A stretch of DNA of 9,999 nt, taken from the NCBI GenBank assembly GCA_003225595.1, contig QIAR01000126.1:1-9999 (forward strand), read 5' to 3'. The notes beneath the pieces were generated by a model, which was given only the letters and a program-made list of their open reading frames with translations, was not told the origin of the DNA and made no database searches. A program made the position numbers and the translations under genes. This document shows, one piece after another, positions 1 through 8,000 of the stretch; positions within the stretch are counted from its first letter, which is position 1; every line of letters begins with the position of its first letter. This DNA is from Acidobacteriota bacterium. GTDB lineage: Bacteria; Acidobacteriota; Terriglobia; Terriglobales; Acidobacteriaceae.

Positions 1-2013
1 CGATTCCAAGTCCACAACCTGGCGATTGCGGACGATCCGAAATTCAGCAGTCGGCCCTTTGTCCAGGCGGAACAGCTCGATGTTTCGATCAAGCTGCTGC
101 CGCTGCTTGGACGCAAGATCGAAATCAACTCGCTGAATCTGCAGCGCCCGAGCGTTGAGCTTTTGAAGAATGCACAAGGGGTATGGAATTTTGCTTCGCT
201 CGGTAAGCCTTCGGAGCCGGCAACGACTCAACCCACTTCGACAGCGGGCGCAGCCGGACCAAACCAACCGCCTGCTAAGCAACCACCTTCGGCCGGCGCA
301 GAGCACGAGTTCTCGCTAGGCAAGCTGACCATTGAGGATGGGCAAGTGGCGATTAGCGATCAACAAAATAGGCGGCCGCGATCGGTGTACGACCACATCA
401 GTTTGACACTTGAGAATTTTGCGCCAGACAAGCCCTTCAGTGTCGATGCCGCCGTCCATCTGCCGGGTTCCGGTGCAGAGAAAATTAGTTTGCAAGGCCA
501 AGGCGGTCCAATAGCACAAAATAACTTTGTCGAGACTCCGTTCCGGGGCACGCTGGATTTGAAAGGCGTCGGAATTGCTGACTTGCAGAAATTTCTCCAG
601 ACCCCTGCGTTGGCAAACACCGATGGCAGCCTCTCGGGTCAGACCAATATCAACAGCCAAGCTGGAAAGGTGTCTGCCAAAGGGCAACTGAATGTCCAGA
701 ATCCTCGAGTGCGTGGCCTGGACATCGGATATCCCGTCGCGGCTGATTACGACCTGACTGACGACCTAAGCAGTGATTTGCTGAAGATAGATAAGACAAC
801 TTTGAAGCTGGGCCTGACTCCGCTGTTCATGAGCGGCACGGTAAATGCAAAGCCTACTCCCGCACAGTTGGACCTCAATTTGAAGGCCAACAACATCTCC
901 ATTGCGGAAGCGGCTCGACTTGCGGCGGCGACCGGTGTGGCATTCGCTCCGGGCACCACCGTGAATGGACGGGTGAATGCTGACATCCAGGCTCGCGGCC
1001 CTGCAGATAAACCCGCGCTTAGTGGAACCATTGCAGGCCGAGACGTTCAGATTACGGGCAAAGATATTCCCCAACCCGTACAGGTCAAATCCGTAAACCT
1101 GGTGCTTTCGCCGAGTGAAATCCGCTCCGACAACTTCAACGTGACATCCGGAAACACGACTGTGGCCGCGCGGTTCGCGTTACGGCAATACACGTCGAAG
1201 TCTCCCTTGATTGATGCCACGTTACAGGCCCCTAAAGCCGCACTTCCCGAGGTGCTAGCCATCGCCAAAGCTTATGGTGTGAGCGGCTTGGACAAGATCA
1301 ATGGATCGGGAATCCTGAACCTGGATATGCACGCCGTCGGCCCCATGCAAGCTATCGCCTCCAACGAGATTCTTAGGGCCCTGAACGGAAAGTTGGACGT
1401 GAACTTTAATAATGTGCGTCTTGCTGGGACGGATATCACTCACCAGCTCGCTTCACTCGGACAATTTTTAAAACCGGGAGAGAAAGACCAGGGGTTCACC
1501 AATATCTCGCGCATGACAGGAAATATCTTCGTCAGGAACGGGATTGCACAGACCAACGACTTGCAGGCGCTGCTCGACCTCGGGAACATTGGCGTCACCG
1601 GCGCCGCGAATCTGATAACCCAGGCGCTCGATCTACGCGTTACCGCGGTGCTCTCGAAAGCTGCCAGCCAGCAGGTGGGCGGCACCGGAATTGGCGGGTA
1701 CATGAATACAGCCCTGGCCAACAACCAGGGCGAACTGGTGATCCCGGCCATTGTCACTGGGACATTTCAGCATCCAGTCTTCGCACCCGACCTGCAAAAA
1801 ATCGCACAAATGAAGCTGAAAGGGCTGGTGCCCAGCTATGACAACCCAGCCGGCGCGGCCGCTGGAATCTTGGGTAATCTCCTGGGACAAAAGGGCGGAA
1901 ACCAAGGCCAGCAGCCCACACAGCAACAGCAACAGCAAAATACGGTCGATCAACTGCTGGGTCTGTTTGGCAAGAAACAGCAACAACAGAAGCCACAACC
2001 ACCGCCAAAATAG
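1..2013 (+). CDS. AsmA family protein, 5'-truncated by the window edge
   Basis: The reading frame is open from base 1, so the true start lies upstream; 670 residues and the stop are visible. The first 70 residues carry the AsmA-type stretch with the pattern LLPLLGRKIEINSLNLQRP, then a GVWNFASLGK block, as in AsmA N-terminal regions. A Pro/Thr/Ala-rich linker (about residues 70-100) leads into long beta-rich repeats (KLTIEDGQVAI, MTGNIFVRNGIAQTNDLQALL) typical of the AsmA/TamB-like C-terminal region. Known members are anchored in the inner membrane, span the periplasm and affect outer-membrane lipid or protein balance; the membrane anchor expected at the N-terminus is outside the window. The last 40 residues are Gln/Pro-rich with a run of six Gln. 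The TTG at 163 is an internal codon, not the start. Family assignment is firm; the cargo or exact role cannot be told. Confidence 0.88.
   Translation, partial: RFQVHNLAIADDPKFSSRPFVQAEQLDVSIKLLPLLGRKIEINSLNLQRPSVELLKNAQGVWNFASLGKPSEPATTQPTSTAGAAGPNQPPAKQPPSAGAEHEFSLGKLTIEDGQVAISDQQNRRPRSVYDHISLTLENFAPDKPFSVDAAVHLPGSGAEKISLQGQGGPIAQNNFVETPFRGTLDLKGVGIADLQKFLQTPALANTDGSLSGQTNINSQAGKVSAKGQLNVQNPRVRGLDIGYPVAADYDLTDDLSSDLLKIDKTTLKLGLTPLFMSGTVNAKPTPAQLDLNLKANNISIAEAARLAAATGVAFAPGTTVNGRVNADIQARGPADKPALSGTIAGRDVQITGKDIPQPVQVKSVNLVLSPSEIRSDNFNVTSGNTTVAARFALRQYTSKSPLIDATLQAPKAALPEVLAIAKAYGVSGLDKINGSGILNLDMHAVGPMQAIASNEILRALNGKLDVNFNNVRLAGTDITHQLASLGQFLKPGEKDQGFTNISRMTGNIFVRNGIAQTNDLQALLDLGNIGVTGAANLITQALDLRVTAVLSKAASQQVGGTGIGGYMNTALANNQGELVIPAIVTGTFQHPVFAPDLQKIAQMKLKGLVPSYDNPAGAAAGILGNLLGQKGGNQGQQPTQQQQQQNTVDQLLGLFGKKQQQQKPQPPPK
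1891..2010 (+). repeat. Gln-rich low-complexity tail with CAGCAA hexamer repeat
   Basis: The last 40 codons of the AsmA-family gene are dominated by Gln, Pro, Gly and Lys. Bases 1921-1938 hold three tandem copies of CAGCAA coding for six Gln; a second Gln run lies near 1978-1990. The two Gln-rich blocks flank a hydrophobic stretch (VDQLLGLFG). Copy number of such a hexamer can drift by slippage without changing the frame, so the tail length may vary between strains; that variation is inference. Confidence 0.7.
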
Positions 2014-2379
2014 CCGAAACCTGGTGTTTGCGTTGCGCCGAACCACTTCACGCCTGTATTCGCGAACCCGGAGAGCACCGTGCTCGCAGTCAACTGGAGG
2101 CCGGTGCACGATCATGATGGGTGTGCGTTCCATCACTGCCAGCGGTGCGTGGAATCACTGACGGACCCGTGCATGAGGCCGATTATGTACGCGACGGCTG
2201 GACTCTCGGGTCAACATAACCGCCCCAAGTCCCCGCCTTAGAGCGGTAGAGATCAGGCTCGGCTTTCTTGCCAACATGCCCGAGCATCCAACCGGAGCGG
2301 ATCAGTTAAAAGATGAACCTTTTCTCCCCACTTCCGGGTGGGCGTAACTCGGCACGGCTTTATAGAGGAGGATGCTTTT
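2014..2379. other. Intergenic stretch, no gene seen
   Basis: These 366 bases follow the AsmA-family stop. No frame on either strand looks like a gene, and no tRNA-like cloverleaf is apparent. Small structures are present: a perfect palindrome GAGCACCGTGCTC at 2073-2085 without a T-run, a 5-bp inverted repeat AAAAG/CTTTT at 2308-2323, and a 5-bp hairpin CCCAC-N6-GTGGG at 2327-2342, about 20 bases upstream of the next gene's ribosome binding site. I could not find a convincing -35/-10 pair for the downstream gene. Confidence 0.6.
2364..2371 (+). promoter_or_regulatory. Strong Shine-Dalgarno that decides the start of the ABM gene
   Basis: AGAGGAGG lies 8 bases before the ATG at 2380. An in-frame GTG at 2338 would add 14 residues but falls in a hairpin and has no comparable site, so 2380 is the better start. 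Confidence 0.85.
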
Positions 2380-2700
2380 ATGTTTGCACGCACACTAGAA
2401 CTGAACATGAAGATCGAGAAGAAGCCCGAGTTTACCAAGAAAGTACGTGAGGAAATTCTGCCGATCCTGCGCAAAGAGCCAGGATTCGTGGATGTTCTCG
2501 GGCTCGAGAGCGAAACTGAACCCAAGGTCTTTGTAGTCACCCTGTGGTACACGAAGCTGGATGCGGAGCGCTATGAGAAAGCGACCTTCCCGAAGGTGAA
2601 ACAGATTCTGGAGCCGTACCTGACTGTTCCGCCGATCGTGAAGTTCTATGCTGTGGAGACCACGATTTCGGAGAAGTTCATCGAGAGCGTGGCCGTCTGA
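2380..2700 (+). CDS. Small ABM-fold (dimeric alpha+beta barrel) domain protein
   Basis: A 106-residue protein consisting of one small alpha/beta domain. It opens with a beta strand (MFARTLELN), then an amphipathic helix (EFTKKVREEILPILRKEPGF), a strand pair (VDVLGLESE, KVFVVTLWYT), a second helix (DAERYEKATFPKVKQILEPYL) and a last strand (VKFYAVET). This order, including the PGF turn and the VTLWYTKLDAERYEK segment, matches the antibiotic-biosynthesis-monooxygenase-like family, whose members form dimers. That family includes quinol oxygenases, heme-degrading enzymes and many proteins of unknown role. There is no signal peptide. The heme-degradation type (IsdG) has a conserved Asn/His/Trp set that I cannot confirm here, so no reaction is assigned. 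The gene appears monocistronic, with a hairpin terminator just downstream. Confidence 0.8.
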   Translation: MFARTLELNMKIEKKPEFTKKVREEILPILRKEPGFVDVLGLESETEPKVFVVTLWYTKLDAERYEKATFPKVKQILEPYLTVPPIVKFYAVETTISEKFIESVAV

Positions 2701-2722
2701 TTCAGAGCGACTCCCAAATTTG

Positions 2723-2756
2723 CCCCGGCAGAGCGCAGCATTTGCCGGGGTCTATT
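2723..2756 (+). terminator. Probable intrinsic terminator after the ABM-domain gene
   Basis: CCCCGGCA (2723-2730) pairs perfectly with TGCCGGGG (2743-2750); adding one G-T and one A-T pair gives a 10-bp stem with an 8-base loop. It starts 22 bases after the stop codon. The tail TCTATTGTTG is T-rich but broken, so termination may be only moderate. Confidence 0.6.
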
Positions 2757-3087
2757 GTTGCTGGGCACTGACTGCGGAGTGCCAATCGGTTACGCTGCAG
2801 CCCAGCGCCGCTGCAACAGAGATACCGATTTGACGCCCCGACCTTCACTAGCATTCTTTTTCCTTTCTGGAGGACCCCTTGACCCGCTCAGCCAAACAGT
2901 GGGATAGCGCTGCCCAGGCATCAATTATCAGGATCTGCCATTTACGCCGATCGTGAACACGCCGGAGCCCCCCAAAAGTGAACCGCCACCAGAAAAGTGT
3001 GATCACGGCCGGAGCATCCGTGCCCGGGCCGGACTCCCGCCGTAACTCCTCTCGCGGGTACAATGTTCACGAAGCCGAGGTCATGCC
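2757..3087. other. Intergenic stretch before hemQ, no clear gene
   Basis: These roughly 330 bases hold no convincing gene on either strand. Visible points are a GGAGG at 2869-2873 followed after 5 bases by a TTG that opens a 25-codon frame ending at 2956, an 8-bp palindrome GTGATCAC at 2999-3006, and a TACAAT hexamer at 3059-3064. The short frame has no recognisable product and is not called as a gene. Confidence 0.5.
3059..3064 (+). promoter_or_regulatory. Possible -10 element of the hemQ promoter
   Basis: TACAAT matches the sigma-70 type -10 consensus at five of six positions and lies 23 bases before the hemQ ATG, which would give a short leader. No -35 element is recognisable 16-18 bases upstream, where the sequence is GC-rich, so this is a weak call. 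Confidence 0.3.
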
Positions 3088-3969
3088 ATGTCAGCCAGCC
3101 GCACTGTTCGGCCGCAGGCCGCGTCCGCGGAAATTCCCGCCGTCCCTCTCACCATTGAAGGCTACAGCGTCCTGCATCAGATGATGCGAGTCCGCTGGTC
3201 TGCGTGGAGAGCGCTCAGCGATTGCGAACGCAGCGAAATTGCAGATGAGACTGGCATCCTTCTTGGCAGGATGGAACAAAACTCGGCGGGGCAGTCGGCG
3301 CTCTTTTCCCTGCTCGGCCACAAGGGTGATTTGATGCTCGTGCATTTCCGCGAGTCGTTCGATCAATTGAACCAGGCGGAGTTGCAGTTGGCGCAGTTAC
3401 GTCTGCACGACTATCTCGAACCGACGACTTCCTATCTTTCGATAATCGAACTGGGGCTGTACGAGTCCACCATCAAGACCTACAGATCACTTGCCGACCG
3501 CGGCGTAGAGCCTTATTCGGAGGAGTGGAAACGAGAGATCGAGGAAACTGTGGCAAGGCAAAAGGAGGCGATGCACTCGCGGCTGTTCCCTGCCATGCCA
3601 CCGCAGCGGTATATCTGCTTCTATCCCATGGACCGTCGGCGCGGCGAGGAGAAGAACTGGTACACGCTTCCCATCGAGGAACGTCAGCGTCAGATGAATG
3701 AGCACGGAATAGTAGGACGCCGTTACGCAGGTGAAGTCAAACAGATCATAACCGGCTCCATCGGCTTTGATGACTGGGAATGGGGCGTAGACCTTTTTGC
3801 CGATGATCCTATCATCTTCAAGAAGTTAATTTACGAAATGCGGTTCGACGAAGTCAGCGCCGTGTACGCGCTGTTCGGGCATTTCTATGTTGGTGTGCGT
3901 TGCCCGGCAGCAGCACTGGGAAAGCTGCTGATCGGCGCAATGCCAGCGGCTGAGCCACACAAGGCGTAA
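3088..3969 (+). CDS. hemQ: HemQ, coproheme decarboxylase (chlorite dismutase family)
   Basis: A 293-residue member of the chlorite dismutase superfamily, of the HemQ (ChdC) type. It makes protoheme by two oxidative decarboxylations of coproheme III, the last step of the coproporphyrin-dependent heme pathway in the cytoplasm. The diagnostic C-terminal half is intact: YPMDRRR, NWYTLP, ER-Q-MNEHG, GSIGFDDWEWGV and YEMRFDEVSA. By alignment from memory to the Listeria/Staphylococcus enzymes, Tyr179 is the catalytic tyrosine, His206 the proximal heme ligand (27 residues later, the same spacing), Arg165 and Met181 line the heme pocket, and Gln219 takes the distal Gln position where true chlorite dismutases have Arg. 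That argues for HemQ rather than chlorite detoxification. The ATG at 3088 is chosen because GAGGT at 3077-3081 sits 6 bases before it. The first 20 residues are a variable extension. No other heme gene is in view. Confidence 0.93.
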   Translation: MSASRTVRPQAASAEIPAVPLTIEGYSVLHQMMRVRWSAWRALSDCERSEIADETGILLGRMEQNSAGQSALFSLLGHKGDLMLVHFRESFDQLNQAELQLAQLRLHDYLEPTTSYLSIIELGLYESTIKTYRSLADRGVEPYSEEWKREIEETVARQKEAMHSRLFPAMPPQRYICFYPMDRRRGEEKNWYTLPIEERQRQMNEHGIVGRRYAGEVKQIITGSIGFDDWEWGVDLFADDPIIFKKLIYEMRFDEVSAVYALFGHFYVGVRCPAAALGKLLIGAMPAAEPHKA

Positions 3970-3977
3970 GACAGGAG

Positions 3978-4072
3978 CTTAACGCAGAGAGAGCGAAGGA
4001 TTCTCGCAGAGACCGCTGACATGTTGTTCTTAGCGGCCTCGGCGGTGTTTTCTCCGCGAACTCTGCGTTCAG
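3978..4072. repeat. Imperfect inverted-repeat element between convergent genes
   Basis: AACGCAGAG at 3981-3989 is repeated as its exact complement CTCTGCGTT at 4061-4069, and two more pairs extend it across one mismatch. Nested inside, TCGCAGAGACCGCT (4004-4017) pairs with AGCGGCCTCGGCGG (4032-4045) with two mismatches and one G-T pair. The whole could fold into a long hairpin and starts 8 bases after the hemQ stop, ending 10 bases before the stop of the opposing gene. It could act as a two-way transcription barrier. Its palindromic form resembles dispersed intergenic repeats known from acidobacterial genomes, but other copies cannot be seen here. Confidence 0.6.
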
Positions 4073-4082
4073 AACTGTGTGA

Positions 4083-4382
4083 TCATTTCCGAGAAAAAGC
4101 AAACTCGTGCCGCGACATATTTACGCGCCGTCCGCGGAACGTGACGCCCTCCCCTTCAAGACGGAGCCGCTGTTCAATAGCAGAGTCTCCGCGCAGTTTA
4201 ATTTCGCCAGCAGCTCCCACGACCCGATGCCAGGCCAACCCGAAGGAACCGTGCAGGGCCCAGGCCACCTGCCTCGCAGCTCCGGGGTATCCTGCGGCAC
4301 GTGCGACGGCGCCGTAGGTGGAGACCTTTCCGCGGGGAATTTTCTGGATAGCGGCGACGATTCGTTTATGCATTGAGGCCAC
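4083..4382 (-). CDS. Alkyltransferase-like protein (ATL), MGMT-family DNA-binding domain
   Basis: A 99-residue protein made of the DNA-binding domain of O6-alkylguanine-DNA alkyltransferases. The motif PRGKVSTYGAVA holds Tyr23 (the base-flipping tyrosine) and GAARQVAWAL holds Arg37 (the arginine finger). Where true methyltransferases have PCHR, this protein has AWHR: Trp51 replaces the acceptor Cys. That is the hallmark of ATL proteins (E. coli YbaZ/Atl type), which bind O6-alkylguanine without repairing it and direct nucleotide excision repair to the site. Here the usual Pro before the Trp is Ala50. The start is uncertain: GTG at 4382 or ATG at 4373, neither with a good Shine-Dalgarno. It lies 90 bases downstream of the EamA-like gene on the same strand, so the two may be co-transcribed. 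Catalytic methyl transfer is not expected. Confidence 0.88.
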   Translation of the reverse strand: MASMHKRIVAAIQKIPRGKVSTYGAVARAAGYPGAARQVAWALHGSFGLAWHRVVGAAGEIKLRGDSAIEQRLRLEGEGVTFRGRRVNMSRHEFAFSRK

Positions 4383-4472
4383 GGATTCTGAATTGCTGCG
4401 CTGGGTACCACTCGTCGTCGCGTGGCAGCGTCGGAACAGACTCTGAATTCGCGTACCCCGGACTTGGATTAT

Positions 4473-4898
4473 TCAGCGTGGCGCAATCAACGCCAATCCG
4501 ACAAGGCAGAACGCAATTCCGGCCACGTTCTTTGGTGATAGATGTTCGTTAAAGAAAAGCAACCCAACCGCGACGAGCAACAATGCTGTTGTGACGCTTC
4601 CGACGACCGAGGCCAGGCTGATTTTCCAGCCTACCCGGTATGCCAGCAAGACGGCCAATTCCACTCCTACGATGGACACTCCCACAACGTAACTCGCCCA
4701 ATTCACATTCCTGAAAGACCAGGACACGGTCGTGCGCTGGGGATACAAAGGCAACAGCAACAGGGTAACCATTAGCGCTGTGACGTAATTCACGGTCAAA
4801 GACAACATGGGGCTGACTTGCGAGGGAACGGATTTCTGGGCCACGTGATAAACGGTCGTAGCCAAAGCCATTAATACGATGGGAAGGTAAAAGGTCAT
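4473..4898 (-). CDS. Half-size EamA/DMT-superfamily membrane protein
   Basis: A 141-residue, strongly hydrophobic protein with five predicted membrane helices at about residues 2-20, 29-52, 66-86, 93-115 and 122-139, and a short end (APR). The pattern SLASVVGSVTTALLLVAVGLLFFNEHLSPKNVAGIAFCLVGLALI is written here in parts only: the 'LLFFNEHLSPKN-AGI-F-LVGL-LI' ending is the signature of the EamA repeat of drug/metabolite transporters. Full EamA proteins carry two such repeats (ten helices); this has one, like the small multidrug-resistance-like and single-repeat families, so it would need to dimerise. ATG at 4898 is preferred, with AGG at 4906-4904 just upstream; a GTG two codons earlier (4904) is possible. 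Substrate unknown. It stands alone upstream of the ATL gene. Confidence 0.8.
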   Translation of the reverse strand: MTFYLPIVLMALATTVYHVAQKSVPSQVSPMLSLTVNYVTALMVTLLLLPLYPQRTTVSWSFRNVNWASYVVGVSIVGVELAVLLAYRVGWKISLASVVGSVTTALLLVAVGLLFFNEHLSPKNVAGIAFCLVGLALIAPR

Positions 4899-4994
4899 TG
4901 GCACCTGCCATTACTAGAGCTGGAGCTACATAGATTCGCCGAGTACTCTGTGCGATTCACGAACGTAAACGGGGGACGGGTTGTGACAGCGCAA

Positions 4995-5022
4995 GATGCC
5001 CGAGAGATAAGTAATAGGCATC
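4995..5022 (-). terminator. Weak hairpin downstream of glnE
   Basis: GATGCC (4995-5000) pairs with GGCATC (5017-5022) across a 16-base loop, 20 bases past the glnE stop on the minus strand. There is no T-run after it, so it is at best a poor terminator, and read-through into the EamA-like gene is possible. Confidence 0.2.
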
Positions 5023-5042
5023 AAATATGCGATCGGCGAACC

Positions 5043-8000
5043 CTATGAAGACGCCAGGACCTTGTCATATGTTCTGCGGACCTCCTCACATACGCGAGCT
5101 AACTCTGCATCCAGTCCGTCCGGCGATTGTCTCCCCAGGATTCTTGACACCAGATCTTCCGTGACCTGTCGTGCGTGCTCCGTTGCAGGCAGCCACTTGC
5201 GCGCGCGCCCGACCACGAGCCGGACGACGTGCTCGACAGTACGCAGGAGTTCGGCGGCATGGTCAAGGGTGGCAGCGTCAGCCTTGTCCAGTATCCCGGC
5301 AGCTACGCACCGCCACAGCCGATCGCGCAGAGTGCCGCGCTTGTCCTTCACCTCGTGCTTGATCAGAAGATAGCTCACCAGAAAATCGATGTCGTAAACC
5401 GCGCCCGCGTAGGTCTTGAAATTCTTCTCTCCCCCCTCCGCATTTTCCAGTTTCGTGCGCATCTCGCGTATCGCTGGCAGAAAGCCCGGATCCCCCGCGA
5501 AACGCTGGAAAAGCGCACTGGTTGCCGCTATGGCCCTCTCCCCGAGGCATCTCGAGCCCGCGAGAAAGCGCAGCTTGCCGTACATAAGGGCCTCCCATGG
5601 GTGGGCTTCCTGTGAAAAATAAGCCTCCATCTGTGTCGGCGTCACCAGCAACTCGCCCTCTCCGCCGCGAGGCCGCAACCGGGCATCCACCGGAAACACC
5701 ATGCCATCTCGGGTGTAAGCAGCGAGCGCCTGCATCATCTGTTCAGCCGACTTCGTCAGCTTCAGAGGGTCCTGTTTGTCATCGCAAACAAACAACAAGT
5801 CGGCATCGGAGAGCACGTCGAACTCGCCGGTCCCCAGCCGTCCCAACGCCATTACCGCCAAGCCTTCCGGCTGTCCGGCAATGTCGAAAGTTGCGGCGAT
5901 CGCATCTTCAGCGGCTGCCGTCGTCACCCCTAGCGAGTCGTACACGTCGCGAATTCCGGTGATGTCCCGCGCCCCCGCTGCGAATACACGATGCCGGTAA
6001 TGCTGCCGCAGGAGTGACAGCTTTTCTCCGTAGGACGCGGAGGATTTTGCCAGGTAATCGAAGACCGGGTCGATTGCGGCCCGAGCGTTTCCCAATGGGC
6101 TCTCGAACAGATACCTGCTCCCCACTCGCGACGGTACTTCGTCCAGTTGCGCCAATGTGGCTATCTCTTCGGGATGGCGGACCAGAATGTCTGTCACGTA
6201 ATCACTTGTCTCAAACAGTTCCAGGGCTTTCTCCAGACCCTGCGGATACCGCACCACCGCGGCATAACGCTCCGAGCTGGTGAACGCCGAACTGAGGAAG
6301 CGAGACAGGTTGCGCCGTGCCTGCGTGCTCAGGTCATGCCGGCTGGCAATTTCATACAGTGTGGGTGAATCCTCAGCTAACCGCTCGAGGATTTGGTCGT
6401 TGGACTGGTCGGCTGTACTCGGTTCTGGTGCACTGCGCAATTCGAATTCGGTATCGGGCGCGTGGTGTCGGCGGATCTGCTGGTGATGGATGATGCGGTT
6501 GTAAATCTCCGCCACCGCTGTCATCCGACGCCGCACCGCGTCTCTCACGTCGGTTACACGGTCTTCCCCGCCGGCATAGCCTTCCATGGACCTTTGTAGC
6601 GTATGCAGGTCAACCTTAGAGGAGGGCAATTCATGCGTCTGCCGCCCCTGGCGTAATTGCAGCCGGTGTTCCAAATGGCGCAGGAACTCGTAGGCGCTGG
6701 TCAACTCGTGAAATTCCTTGCCGCTGATATGGCGTTTGTCATGCAGCTTCTGCAGCGAAAAAAGCGTGCCGCGGGAGCGCAGCCAGGGCTCGGCACCGCC
6801 ATACACGCGTTGCAGGCACTGCACCAGAAACTCGATATCGCGGATGCCACCCCGGTCGACTTTTACGTCGATCGTCTGGTTCGGCTCATTCACCGTCATC
6901 CGCCGACGCCGCGTGTGCATCCTCTCGCGCGCTTGGAGCGCCGTCTCGATGGCAGGAAAATTGAGCCGTGTTGCCGGTATCTGCGCCGGCAGGCCGAATC
7001 CAGAGCGGGGCGAAGGATCTCGTTCCTGTATGCCGCCGCTGTATACGAACGGTTGCACGCCGCGGATGAACTCACGCGCCAGTGCGGCATCGCCGCCCGA
7101 ATGGCGCACCTTGATCAGGGCCTGGCGTTCCCAGTCATGCGCAGTCTCAGCGTAGTACCGCAGTGCGTGGCCGAGGCTGATCGCAAGTTCTCCCTCTCCA
7201 CCCTGCGGCCGCAAGCGCATATCAATTCTGAACACCGTGCCATCGCGAGTAACACGGGACAAGATTTCCGTCACCTGCTGGGCAAGACGGATGAAGTATT
7301 CGCGGTTGGAGATGGTCGCGCCGGGTGGCTCGTTGCCATCGCCGAAGATATACATCAGGTCCACGTCGGAGCTGTAGTTCAGTTCGTTGCCGCCGAGTTT
7401 GCCGAGCGATAGAATCGCGAACGGCGTATCCACCGATCTGCCTTCCCCATCGAGGTGCTGCGGGGCTTCGTACCGTCGCTGCAATCGATTTTCCGCCTCG
7501 CGCAGCGCCTCCTCGATCAGCACATCAGCCAACGCCGAGATCTCCGCCGTCGTCTCGGCCAGGGGAGCGATTTTCAGCACGTCACGCAACATAATGCGCA
7601 CGTACTCCCGCCGCTTGAAGCGCGCCAGAAGCAGAGACACGTCACTCTCGAACGAGCGCGATCGGAAACGGGCGAGGCTCTCGTGAAATTCCTCTCGCGA
7701 GAAGCTGCGATCTAGATTTCTTTCTCGCAGAAACGATTGCAACAGGTCGGTATTTTGGATCAGTGTCTCGCCCAGAAAGCGGCTGTGGCCGAAGACCACG
7801 ATTGCGTAGTGCGCCAGGAAGTTGTTGCGGTTGAGCTGCCGCACCATCTCGCCCGTGGACTCGCCCACCAGGCGCTCAAAGAGGATGAGTGCAGAATCAG
7901 GATCGGGCGATTCGGCCAGGAGTCCTGGAAGGGCGCCGACGAGGGTGGGAGAAAGCCGTTCCGTGACCCGGGAGAAGTTCTGTTTGGCGCCCTCGGGATC

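Noticed and set aside
2073..2085. Perfect palindrome GAGCACCGTGCTC considered as a terminator for the AsmA-family gene
   Set aside because: The stem is only 5 bp with a 3-base loop and no T-run follows.
1633..2136. Open frame of 167 codons on the minus strand over the end of the AsmA-family gene
   Set aside because: It mirrors the CAG/CAA repeats as Leu-rich runs, which makes a false hydrophobic stretch; the forward frame is clearly the coding one.
2185..2216. TTGACC and CATAAT on the minus strand considered as a promoter
   Set aside because: The spacing is about 21 bases, too long, and no gene follows on that strand except antisense to the AsmA-family gene.
2253..2552. Open frame of 99 codons on the minus strand over the ABM-domain gene
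   Set aside because: It is opposite a well-supported gene with a strong ribosome binding site, and its protein has no family-like pattern.
2879..2956. A 25-codon frame starting at TTG with a good GGAGG 5 bases upstream
   Set aside because: It is very short, starts with a rare codon and has no recognisable product; a GGAGG can occur by chance. It could be a leader peptide but nothing supports that.
5660..7250. Similar stretches on the same strand near 5660-5720 and 7195-7252, seen as a possible direct repeat
   Set aside because: These encode the matching RLRP-GGEGEL blocks of the two GlnE catalytic domains, so the similarity reflects the ancient internal duplication of the enzyme.
6657..7412. 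Open frame of 251 codons on the plus strand inside glnE
   Set aside because: The GlnE frame on the minus strand carries conserved catalytic motifs through this whole stretch; the plus-strand protein looks random, and long opposite frames are expected in GC-rich genes.
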